This document shows, piece by piece, positions 1 to 6,940 of a stretch of DNA of 44,479 nucleotides. Under the pieces are notes generated by a model, which had not been told where the DNA came from, searched no databases, and was given only the letters and a program-made list of their open reading frames with translations. The translations under genes and the position numbers were made by a program. Origin of the DNA: an uncultured Prevotella sp. (GTDB lineage Bacteria; Bacteroidota; Bacteroidia; Bacteroidales; Bacteroidaceae); NCBI GenBank assembly GCA_900316015.1, contig ONBG01000028.1:1-44479 (forward strand), written 5' to 3'. How positions within the stretch are numbered: position 1 is the stretch's first letter; each line of letters starts with the position of its first letter.

Positions 1-2
1 CC

Positions 3-221
3 GCCGATGATTTTTTTAATTTTGGTTTTTATTCTGTCAGGACCCAGAAAAATGGCGCGCGGGCTGGCGGCGTGGGCGGACGTGCAGGCAAGGGTCCTTC
101 CGCAGGGGCAGAGAAGAAAACGCAAGGCGGGGAGGAACAAGGTGACGCTCCGTCCGGACCGTCCCCGCCGGTTGCTGGAGATCATCTCCTGCCTTGCAAA
201 AGGTCATCTGAGAGAGCCTGA
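3..221 (+). CDS. possible 3' end of a gene entering from the left edge
   Basis: A frame is open from base 3 to a TGA at 219-221 with no start codon inside the window, so it could be the tail of a gene that begins further left. It reads as a short aromatic stretch (FFNFGFYSV) followed by a Gly/Ala/Glu/Pro-rich low-complexity tail. The last fifteen codons run into the 22-bp repeat array, which is unusual for a real C-terminus. Another frame over the same bases (7-273) is also open but very Arg/Lys rich and looks worse. I do not recognise a family; this could equally be noncoding. Confidence 0.2.
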   Translation, partial: ADDFFNFGFYSVRTQKNGARAGGVGGRAGKGPSAGAEKKTQGGEEQGDAPSGPSPPVAGDHLLPCKRSSERA

Positions 222-286
222 AAGGTTATCTCCTGTGAGGCGAAAGGTCATCAATTGTCCTTTGAAAGGATAGCTCCTGTCAGACG
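177..286. repeat. tandem array of five degenerate 22-bp repeats
   Basis: Five consecutive units of exactly 22 bp start at 177, 199, 221, 243 and 265. The shared part is roughly AAAGGTYATCTCCTGT, followed by six variable bases; the first unit has GGAG in place of AAAGG at its start. The same unit recurs just behind clpB at the other end of the window (44273-44360) and, less regularly, at 33490-33531. There is no separate spacer, so this is not a CRISPR array. Confidence 0.75.
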
Positions 287-441
287 TGAGATTGCCTTTT
301 CGCACGTCGCTCTTTGACATGTTGTACAAAAAGCCATGGGGCAGGCTCTGCTTGTTGCCAACCCAGGTCCAAAGAGAAGGTTTTCCCCGAGTAAAAGGGC
401 ACCTGATAAAATAAACCTACCGTTCAGCCCGTTAAGTAAAT
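287..441. other. intergenic stretch before the amino-sugar genes
   Basis: About 155 bases between the repeat array and the first sugar gene. I see no convincing coding frame and no clear TTTG/TAnnTTTG promoter pair, although a promoter for the 442-3924 operon would be expected here or to the left. The short minus-strand frame over it has no recognisable features. Confidence 0.4.
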
Positions 442-852
442 ATGGAACCATTAGGACAGATCATATCACTTAAAAAGATAGCAGACCCGAGGGGTAACCT
501 TACGGTGGTAGAACGACACGGCGACATCCCATTTCCTGTTAGCCGTGTGTACTGGACTTATGACATTCCTACTGATGCGGAGCGAGGCGGTCATGCCCAT
601 ATTCACTGTCGCGAGCTCATTGTCTCTGTCAGCGGGGCATTCACCGTGACGTTAGACAATGGAAGCGAGCGCAAGGAATACTTGCTCACAAAGCCCTACG
701 AAGGCTTATTGGTGAATGCGGGTATCTGGCGTACATTAGAGAACTTCTCATCAAGTGCCGTGTGCTTGGTGTTAGCAGAAGATCCCTTTGATGAGAACGA
801 CTATATTCGTGATTATCATGACTATTTAAAATACATCTCATGTTCGAAATAA
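442..852 (+). CDS. fdtA: FdtA/QdtA-like dTDP-4-keto-6-deoxyglucose 3,4-ketoisomerase
   Basis: A 136-residue single-cupin protein of the WxcM-like/FdtA family, at the usual length. These enzymes move the keto group of dTDP-4-keto-6-deoxyglucose from C4 to C3 so that a PLP enzyme can aminate C3. Visible family features are the N-terminal DPRGNL, the metal-free cupin histidines in GGHAHIHCRELI, and the closing segment AEDPFDENDYIRDY. It overlaps the next gene by 13 bp and stands two genes before an FdtB-like aminotransferase, which supports the pathway role. Whether the product is the 4-keto epimer of FdtA (galacto) or QdtA (gluco) type cannot be read from the sequence. Confidence 0.85.
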   Translation: MEPLGQIISLKKIADPRGNLTVVERHGDIPFPVSRVYWTYDIPTDAERGGHAHIHCRELIVSVSGAFTVTLDNGSERKEYLLTKPYEGLLVNAGIWRTLENFSSSAVCLVLAEDPFDENDYIRDYHDYLKYISCSK

Positions 853-1778
853 GAAGATACACAGATCGTGACAAGAAGGAATGGGATCAATATGTATCAA
901 AGGCCAGGAATGCCACATTTCTTTTTTATCGAGATTACATGGACTATCACCGCGATCGCTTCGCCGATTACTCCCTCATGTTTTATAAAGGCAGACATCT
1001 CTATGCTCTCTTGCCGGCGCATACAAAAGATGGAATCCTGTACTCGCATTTTGGATTAACGTACGGAGGGCTCATCATGGATTACAATGTTACCACTACC
1101 GAAACATGCCTGCTTTTTGAGGAGTTAAACAAATACCTGAAAGATGCAGGAATTAAGGAAGTGTTTTACAAGCCTATACCCTGGATTTATCATCTCCATC
1201 CTTCAGAAGGAGACCTTTATGCTATATTCTGGAAATGCCATGCACAGTTATATGAAAGAAATATTGGCACCACCATCTTCATGCAGAGGCACCAAAGATG
1301 GCGCAAAGACCATCGGAGGTTGCTTCGTAAGGCTCTTAGTAACGGTGTGACTGTAGTAAAAGATGGCAGTATCGCAGAATTCTGGAAAATCTTGAAAGAC
1401 AATCTGGAAGAGAGGTTTCATGCTAAGCCTGTGCATACGCTATCAGAAATAGAACTCCTGAAGTCGCGCTTTCCAAATCAGATCATACAGTACAATGCTT
1501 ATAAAGACCACGAGATCATCGGTGGACTGACTGTCTATCTGACCCAACAAGTAGTACATGGACAGTATAGTAGTACCAATCATGTGGGTAAAGAATATGG
1601 AGCGATGGAAGCCATTTATGACAAAATCATGTATCACGATTATCCCGACTATCCTTACTTGGATTTTGGCAGTTCCACGGAAGAGAACGGCAGTGTCATC
1701 AATGAAGGATTGATTGCGCACAAGGAAGGCTTTGGAGGTAGAGGTGTGTGCTATGATACCTATCATTGGTCAATATGA
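840..1778 (+). CDS. FemAB/GNAT-type acyltransferase in the amino-sugar operon
   Basis: A 312-residue protein resembling the large GNAT proteins related to FemA/FemB (BioF2-like acetyltransferase domain). The C-terminal half has the expected pattern: a strand with GGLTVYL, then YSSTNHVGKEYGAMEAIYDKI, and a late DFGSSTEENGSVNEG-like segment. The start at 840 overlaps fdtA by 13 bp and its TGA shares bases with the next ATG, so it is translated as part of one operon. Classical dTDP-Fuc3NAc and Qui3NAc pathways use a hexapeptide-repeat acetyltransferase (FdtC/QdtC) at this step; none is present here. I infer that this GNAT may acylate the 3-amino group, but transfer of an aminoacyl group is also possible. 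Its codons are AT-richer than those of the following gene. Confidence 0.65.
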   Translation: MFEIRRYTDRDKKEWDQYVSKARNATFLFYRDYMDYHRDRFADYSLMFYKGRHLYALLPAHTKDGILYSHFGLTYGGLIMDYNVTTTETCLLFEELNKYLKDAGIKEVFYKPIPWIYHLHPSEGDLYAIFWKCHAQLYERNIGTTIFMQRHQRWRKDHRRLLRKALSNGVTVVKDGSIAEFWKILKDNLEERFHAKPVHTLSEIELLKSRFPNQIIQYNAYKDHEIIGGLTVYLTQQVVHGQYSSTNHVGKEYGAMEAIYDKIMYHDYPDYPYLDFGSSTEENGSVINEGLIAHKEGFGGRGVCYDTYHWSI

Positions 1779-2917
1779 TGAAAATTCCATATCTTTCCCT
1801 ACAGCAAGTGACGGCTATGCATCTCGACGAGATAGAGGCAGCCGCGAAGCAAGTCATTGAACGTGGATGGTACTTGCAAGGCGAAGCTACCCACCGCTTC
1901 GAGGAAGACTATGCCCGTTATATCGGCACAGCGCATTGCGTGGGCTGTGGCAACGGGCTTGATGCGCTCACGCTAATCTTCCGTGCCTATCAGGAATTGG
2001 GAAAGCTGAAAGAGGGCGATGAGGTGATCGTGCCTGCCAACACCTATATCGCTTCCATCCTCTCCATCACTGAGAACGGGCTCTCTCCAGTGTTAGTGGA
2101 GCCACGGTTGGATACCCTTGAGCTTGACGATTCCCTCTTGGAGCGCCATCTGACCGAACGCACGCGCGCCGTGCTGCTCGTCCATCTCTATGGGCGTTGT
2201 GCCATGACGCAACAGATCGCAGGCTTTTGCAAGCAGCATCAGCTGTTGCTAATCGAAGACAACGCACAGGCACAAGGCTGCTTCTATGCGGGACAGCACA
2301 CTGGATCTCTCGGCGACGCTGCCGCACACAGCTTCTATCCTGGGAAGAACCTGGGGGCATTAGGCGACGCAGGGGCTATCACGACCAACGACACAGAACT
2401 GGCTGACCTGTGCCGGGCATTGGGCAATTACGGCTCTTCACGCAAGTATGTCTTCCCTTATCGGGGTCGAAACAGTCGCATAGACGAATTGCAAGCCGCG
2501 GTGCTCGACGTGAAACTGCGCTATCTTGATGAGGACAACCATCGCCGTCAGCAGATCGCGACTTATTACTACCAAAACATTTCTCATCCTGCCATCATCC
2601 TGCCCGGTGCAGAGAATTGGCTCCTAAAAAAGGTGGACCATGTGTTCCACATTTTCCCTGTGCTCTGTGCTCACCGTGATGAGCTCAAGGACTACTTGCA
2701 GGAAGAAGGCATCGGCACAAGGATTCACTACCCCATCCCACCTCATCAGCAGGACTGCTTTCAAGAATGGCATGGGCTCTCGCTGCCCATCACCGAGCGC
2801 ATCCACCGCGAGGAGCTCAGCATACCCTGCAACCAGGCAATGACGAGAAAGGAAGTCGAACACGTCGTGGAAGTTATCAATAGATATGGTTCATCATCAA
2901 GGATATGGCAACAGTAA
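1775..2917 (+). CDS. fdtB: DegT/DnrJ/EryC1/StrS aminotransferase (FdtB/QdtB-like)
   Basis: A 380-residue PLP-dependent sugar aminotransferase that would convert the 3-keto sugar nucleotide made by FdtA into the 3-amino sugar, with glutamate as amino donor. The PLP lysine lies in HSFYPGKNLGALGDAG; GCGNGLDAL near residue 60, the phosphate-binding VPANTYIAS and EDNAQAQG are all typical. The frame opens at a TTG at 1766, but the ATG at 1775 overlaps the preceding TGA as ATGA and starts directly at MMKIPYLSL, so I prefer it. The gene is visibly more GC-rich than the genes on both sides, which suggests a different ancestry within a mosaic polysaccharide locus. Confidence 0.85.
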   Translation: MMKIPYLSLQQVTAMHLDEIEAAAKQVIERGWYLQGEATHRFEEDYARYIGTAHCVGCGNGLDALTLIFRAYQELGKLKEGDEVIVPANTYIASILSITENGLSPVLVEPRLDTLELDDSLLERHLTERTRAVLLVHLYGRCAMTQQIAGFCKQHQLLLIEDNAQAQGCFYAGQHTGSLGDAAAHSFYPGKNLGALGDAGAITTNDTELADLCRALGNYGSSRKYVFPYRGRNSRIDELQAAVLDVKLRYLDEDNHRRQQIATYYYQNISHPAIILPGAENWLLKKVDHVFHIFPVLCAHRDELKDYLQEEGIGTRIHYPIPPHQQDCFQEWHGLSLPITERIHREELSIPCNQAMTRKEVEHVVEVINRYGSSSRIWQQ

Positions 2918-3924
2918 CGGTTCTCATGGCGGTATATAATGCAGAAGAATTCCTGTATAAAAGTTTGGACGCACTGATCCATCAGACGTTCAGCGACATA
3001 CAAATTATTTGCATTGATGATGCATCGAAAGACACATCCCTTCAGATACTGAGGGAAGCGTCTTCCAAGGATGCACGCATAGAAGTCTTGCACCTAACAG
3101 AAAACCATGGCCAAGCGTATGCACGGAACGCGGGTATAGCCAGAGCTACCGGGAAGTATATTTGTTCTGTTGACGCAGATGATTGGCTTGCAAAAGACGC
3201 CCTGGAGAAAGCTATCAAGGTATTTGAAGCCTATCCGGAAACAGACAGTGTGCTTTTTAACATCCAGTACATATATCCCGACTGTCATCAACATAGCTAT
3301 GCATGGCACTTCACGGAAAACAAATATCCTACATTCCAGGATGGAAGTTTTCAGGTTATGTCTGGGTATGATGCTTTCATCGAAAGTTTAGATTGGGGAA
3401 TACACGGTTGGAGTATCGATAAAGCGGAATTATTCCGCCAATACCCTTATGATGATACTTGCCGCTTCTATAGTGACGATAATACGTCACATATCCATTA
3501 TCTTTATTCACGGGAGGTTAGATGCTGCAGTGGCATATATTATTACAGGCAAAATCCTCAATCGACGACTCATCATGTAGGCATCGGGCGAATGGATTGG
3601 ATGGAAGCCGCGAATAGTATGCGACGCCAATTAGAGACGAAAGGCATGAAAGGAGATGTATTAAGCTTATGGGAATGGGAACGCTGGAAGATCATCATAG
3701 ACTGCTATTGGTTCTATTTCCTTCACCGACGCGACTTGTCTGCCAGAGAACGGCGATCCTGCAAAGAGAAAATTAAAGAAGCCTGGGAAGGTGTAGATCT
3801 TTCCAGGCTGAAGAATCAGTCAATATATAAGTTGGGGTGGTATCCCTTCCCCCACCATTGGCATTTATTCTCTTGGTCGGAAGAGCTATACTTCCGCATG
3901 CGCTATCTCTTGGGCAGGCGCTAA
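2905..3924 (+). CDS. family 2 glycosyltransferase
   Basis: A 339-residue GT-A glycosyltransferase. The N-terminal nucleotide-sugar domain starts at once with TVLMAVYNAEEFLYKSL, continues through IDDASKDTS, and has the metal-binding DxD motif in CSVDADDWL near residue 90. The C-terminal third is rich in Trp and Tyr and has no clear membrane helix. It overlaps fdtB by 13 bp and is the last gene of the operon. A reasonable inference is that it transfers the 3-acylamino sugar or a neighbouring residue onto a lipid-linked glycan or a glycoprotein at the cytoplasmic face of the membrane. The exact donor cannot be told. Confidence 0.85.
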   Translation: MATVTVLMAVYNAEEFLYKSLDALIHQTFSDIQIICIDDASKDTSLQILREASSKDARIEVLHLTENHGQAYARNAGIARATGKYICSVDADDWLAKDALEKAIKVFEAYPETDSVLFNIQYIYPDCHQHSYAWHFTENKYPTFQDGSFQVMSGYDAFIESLDWGIHGWSIDKAELFRQYPYDDTCRFYSDDNTSHIHYLYSREVRCCSGIYYYRQNPQSTTHHVGIGRMDWMEAANSMRRQLETKGMKGDVLSLWEWERWKIIIDCYWFYFLHRRDLSARERRSCKEKIKEAWEGVDLSRLKNQSIYKLGWYPFPHHWHLFSWSEELYFRMRYLLGRR

Positions 3925-3950
3925 CCTTTCGCCATGATGGATGGTGAAGG
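3925..3950. terminator. hairpin between convergent genes
   Basis: The bases between the glycosyltransferase and lutC form an imperfect hairpin, CCTTTCGCCAT paired with ATGGTGAAGG around a short loop. It fits a shared terminator for the two convergent operons, but no clear T-run follows on either strand. Confidence 0.45.
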
Positions 3951-4529
3951 CTAACTAAGGATGATCACGGAAACGCCTCTTGCTGCCTGGGCACCCATCA
4001 CCAAAGCCTGTTCAATATCCGCAGTCTTGGATGGACCACTGATAAAACAGCCATAGCCATAATCCGTCATGTGCACTTGGGCATAAGCATGATGCATGTT
4101 ATCTACGATATTCTGCTGATCCAGGATGATAACCAAATATTCCGAGATAAAACAGACGGCACGCTCCTTCATGGCCTGAGGGACCCAGACGCACCCATTC
4201 TCGGCAACTCCAATCTCACCTTCCACAATGCCCACATCCGTACCGTTCAGGTCTTGCGCATCATCTACCTGATCCGGATTCTTCTCCGCTATATTGATAT
4301 AAGGCAGATGGGACGCGAACACCTTGGCATCAGGATAGAGATTGCGGATCAGCAAGTTCAGGTCATCCGTTTTCTTGGCAAAGACGACATCGCCGCCTAC
4401 CTTCTTTGTCATTTCCACAAATTGCTTGACTGTATCTGGGTACCGGATGCCCTGGATATTCATATCTGGCATATCGTACTGCTCATGGATCTGTCCACGC
4501 AGTTTCTCCAATAATTCTTCCTTTTTCAT
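3951..4529 (-). CDS. lutC: LutC-type lactate utilisation protein (LUD domain)
   Basis: A 192-residue LUD (DUF162, YkgG) protein, the third subunit of the LutABC L-lactate oxidation system. Recognisable elements are ADDxxL-like early helices, the VGIVEGEIGVAENG segment followed by the glycine-rich GYGCFISGPSKTADIEQALVMG end that carries the family signature GPSxTADIE. An upstream in-frame ATG at 4550 exists, but the ATG at 4529 overlaps the lutB TGA as ATGA and is the natural start. It is the last gene of lutA-lutB-lutC. The complex passes electrons from lactate to the quinone pool or another acceptor; the detailed role of the C subunit is not settled. Confidence 0.88.
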   Translation of the reverse strand: MKKEELLEKLRGQIHEQYDMPDMNIQGIRYPDTVKQFVEMTKKVGGDVVFAKKTDDLNLLIRNLYPDAKVFASHLPYINIAEKNPDQVDDAQDLNGTDVGIVEGEIGVAENGCVWVPQAMKERAVCFISEYLVIILDQQNIVDNMHHAYAQVHMTDYGYGCFISGPSKTADIEQALVMGAQAARGVSVIILS

Positions 4530-5899
4530 TTTACTTTCCCCTCCTTCCATAATTGATGGAACGGTTCCTTTGCAAACTCAGGCTTAGTATGTCCTAATCC
4601 CCAAGGATTCAGGTTGCTGAAATGCGTAAAGCTCTCAGGAACATAATTTGCAAGAGGCGCAAACCGCAACGTCGTGTTATAAAGTGCAGGATGGGTGAAT
4701 AGGACTTTCATCCCTTCTGACATGAATTTCTTCAAGGGATCTGCCTTGCCTAATGAATCCAACTGTTGCCTCCATACATAAACTTGCGATCCTGGATTGA
4801 CTTTCGCAGGACACACTTGGTCGCACGACAAACACAAAGAGCATGCGGAGACATTATCGCTATATTTTGCAGGATCACGCAACATCCCTAAGTTAATCCC
4901 AATTGGTCCCGGAATAAAATAAGTATATGAGTATCCACCAGAACGCCGATAGACTGGGCATGTATTCATGCAAGCCCCGCAACGAATACATTTCAAGGTT
5001 TCCCAGTGCTCTTCATTCCCTAAGATATCACTTCTCCCGTTGTCCACCAAGACCACATGCATCTCAGCACCTGGCCGTGCCTTTCGGAAATGGGAAGTAA
5101 AGGTCGTCGTTGGCTGACCAGTCCCACAGCGGCAAAGCAAACGTTGGAAGACGGCCACGGAGGCATAGTCAGGAACTAACTTCTCCAAGCCCATCGCCAC
5201 GATGTGCAAGTGCGGCATGGATGTGGACATGTCCGCATTGCCTTCATTCGTGCAGACCACGATATCACCCGTCTCAGCAACGCCAAAATTGGCACCCGTC
5301 ATCCCTGCCCCTGCTTCCATAAACTGATTGCGAAGATGGATACGGGCGCAACGGGTCAAGTAGGTAGGATCATAGTTACCAATTTCCTTACTGATTCCCT
5401 GCTCTTCGAACATTCTTCCCACCTCTTCGCGCTTCAAGTGAATGGCGGGCATGACAATATGAGATGGCTTCTGCCGCATCAATTGGAGGATGCGCTCCCC
5501 AAGGTCGGTCTCTACGACATCGATGCCACGCTCTATCAGATAGGCATTCATCCCTACCTCCTCGGTGAGCATCGATTTGCTCTTCACCATCTTGGTTACC
5601 TTATGGGTCTCGAGGATACCATAGACAATCTCATTGAACTCCTTCGCATCCCTGGCCCAATGCACGATCACGCCATTGGCTTCGAGGCGATTAGAGAATT
5701 GCTCCAAATAATCTGCAAGATGAGTGATCGTATGCCTTTTGATCGCACTTGCATGCTCTCTCAACTCCTCCCACTCAGGAAGCTCCCATGCCATCACGTC
5801 CCTTTTGGTACGGACGCTCCAGAAGGTCTGGTCATGCCAAGTGGTCTTGTCAAAATTCTGATTAAAGGCATAAGCAGCCTTACTATGTAATGTACTCAT
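4526..5899 (-). CDS. lutB: LutB-type lactate utilisation iron-sulfur protein
   Basis: A 457-residue protein with an N-terminal LUD domain and a C-terminal ferredoxin part. Two cysteine clusters, CIRCGACMNTCP and CSLCLSCDQVCP, separated by about 45 residues, would bind two 4Fe-4S centres. The LUD part carries VAETGDIVVCTNEGN and the IVAMGLEKLVP segment typical of YkgF/LutB. The frame stays open upstream to 5986, inside lutA, but MSTLHSKAAYAFNQ at 5899 is the expected start and lies 19 bases behind the lutA stop. It ends by a 4-bp overlap with lutC. Together the three proteins oxidise L-lactate to pyruvate. Confidence 0.9.
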   Translation of the reverse strand: MSTLHSKAAYAFNQNFDKTTWHDQTFWSVRTKRDVMAWELPEWEELREHASAIKRHTITHLADYLEQFSNRLEANGVIVHWARDAKEFNEIVYGILETHKVTKMVKSKSMLTEEVGMNAYLIERGIDVVETDLGERILQLMRQKPSHIVMPAIHLKREEVGRMFEEQGISKEIGNYDPTYLTRCARIHLRNQFMEAGAGMTGANFGVAETGDIVVCTNEGNADMSTSMPHLHIVAMGLEKLVPDYASVAVFQRLLCRCGTGQPTTTFTSHFRKARPGAEMHVVLVDNGRSDILGNEEHWETLKCIRCGACMNTCPVYRRSGGYSYTYFIPGPIGINLGMLRDPAKYSDNVSACSLCLSCDQVCPAKVNPGSQVYVWRQQLDSLGKADPLKKFMSEGMKVLFTHPALYNTTLRFAPLANYVPESFTHFSNLNPWGLGHTKPEFAKEPFHQLWKEGKVK

Positions 5900-5918
5900 G
5901 ATGAAACCCTTTCCTTTC

Positions 5919-6656
5919 TTAAAGCCCTGCTGCCAGGATCTGGACGACATGAATGAATTGAATTGGCATGTGACGACGTTTGGCAATACCCGACATGTGC
6001 ATCAGACAAGAACTGTCTGGTCCTGTCACATACTCCGCACCTGTCGCGATATGGCGCTGGATCTTATCCAGTCCCATACGAATGGACACCGCTGGCTCCT
6101 CAACAGAGAACATGCCACCGAAGCCACAACATTCATCTTTCCGCTCTGGTTCCTTAATAGTAATGCCGTCTACTAACCTTAATAAATCGATTATCTTATT
6201 AAACGATGGAATATGACACTCCGAAGGAGAGGACAGCCCAAGCTCCCTGGCCCCATGGCAGGAATTATGGACGCTCACCACATGGGGGAATTTTCCTGGT
6301 AAAGCTTTCACCTGAAGGACATCATGCAAGAACTCCACCACATCCATGACCTTAGAAGAAGTCAGGCATTCATGCTTTCCTTTCAAGATACGGGGGTAGT
6401 AGAATTTAACGAAAGCGGCACAGGAAGCAGAAGGAGCCACGACATAGTCAAAGTCCTTGAACAATTCATCAAAATGTTCGGCCAAGGGCTCTGCCATGGT
6501 CTCAAACCCGGCATTGGCCATAGGTTGCCCACAACAAGTCTGCTTCAGCGGATAGGTAACGTCTACACCTAAGTATTTCAATAACTTGTATGCGGCCACT
6601 CCCACTTCGGGATAAAGGGCATCCACATAACAAGGAATAAACAAGCCAATTCTCAT
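5919..6656 (-). CDS. lutA: LutA-type lactate utilisation protein (two CCG domains)
   Basis: A 245-residue protein of the YkgE/LutA family. It has two cysteine-rich CCG domains of the heterodisulfide-reductase kind: PCYVDALYP with TCCGQPMANAG in the first, and HNSCHGAREL with DECCGFGGMFSV in the second. Such domains bind a non-cubane iron-sulfur cluster. It is the first gene of the lut operon and starts at the ATG 6654-6656. The operon is divergent from topB, and a TAnnTTTG box lies 30 bases upstream. Length and motif spacing are normal. Confidence 0.92.
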   Translation of the reverse strand: MRIGLFIPCYVDALYPEVGVAAYKLLKYLGVDVTYPLKQTCCGQPMANAGFETMAEPLAEHFDELFKDFDYVVAPSASCAAFVKFYYPRILKGKHECLTSSKVMDVVEFLHDVLQVKALPGKFPHVVSVHNSCHGARELGLSSPSECHIPSFNKIIDLLRLVDGITIKEPERKDECCGFGGMFSVEEPAVSIRMGLDKIQRHIATGAEYVTGPDSSCLMHMSGIAKRRHMPIQFIHVVQILAAGL

Positions 6657-6685
6657 GATCGTTTCTATTGTTCGCTAATGACAGA

Positions 6686-6693
6686 CAAATTTA
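6686..6693 (-). promoter_or_regulatory. candidate -7 box for the lut operon
   Basis: Read on the minus strand these bases are TAAATTTG, a full match to the Bacteroidota -7 consensus TAnnTTTG, 30 bases before the lutA ATG. I find no good TTTG element at the usual distance, so the promoter may be weak or activator-dependent. Confidence 0.45.
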
Positions 6694-6888
6694 GAAAAAA
6701 AATCTATGATGCCGGTGCTTCAGGTTTGAAAAATGAAGCATTTGTATTTATTTAACGTTCTGCACATAGGGATAATCCTTCCTCGAACAGCACGACCAGC
6801 ATGGAGTCGAAGGATCGAGATCGGTTATTTCTAATGAGAAATGACTGTTGAAGGAAATAAGACTCGGTGACATTAAATACAGAAACGA
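6694..6888. other. lutA-topB intergenic region with several short inverted repeats
   Basis: No gene is visible in the 284 bases between the divergent lutA and topB. Three inverted repeats are present: TGCTTCA at 6716-6722 with TGAAGCA at 6734-6740; ATCCTTC at 6775-6781 with GAAGGAT at 6809-6815; and ATTTCT with AGAAAT around 6827-6842. They could be operators for lut regulation. No regulator gene is adjacent. Confidence 0.4.
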
Positions 6889-6920
6889 TTTGGGTGATTA
6901 AAAGGAATTTCGTATTTTTG
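6889..6920 (+). promoter_or_regulatory. promoter for topB
   Basis: TTTG at 6889-6892 and TATTTTTG at 6913-6920 are separated by 20 bases, the normal Bacteroidota sigma-ABfr spacing. The start of topB lies 20 bases further on, giving a very short leader. Confidence 0.75.
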
Positions 6921-6940
6921 CATTTCAAATAAAAGAGAAG

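Noticed and set aside
177-286. CRISPR-like array
   Set aside because: The units are 22 bp with no separate unique spacer of normal length, the copies are degenerate, and no cas gene is near.
251-451. 66-codon minus-strand frame before fdtA
   Set aside because: Cysteine-rich random-looking translation, overlapping the repeat array and the fdtA start, with no promoter.
5204-5890. 228-codon open frame on the plus strand across lutB
   Set aside because: lutB has clear iron-sulfur motifs on the other strand. The plus-strand frame is His/Leu/Ile rich, as expected of an antisense shadow.
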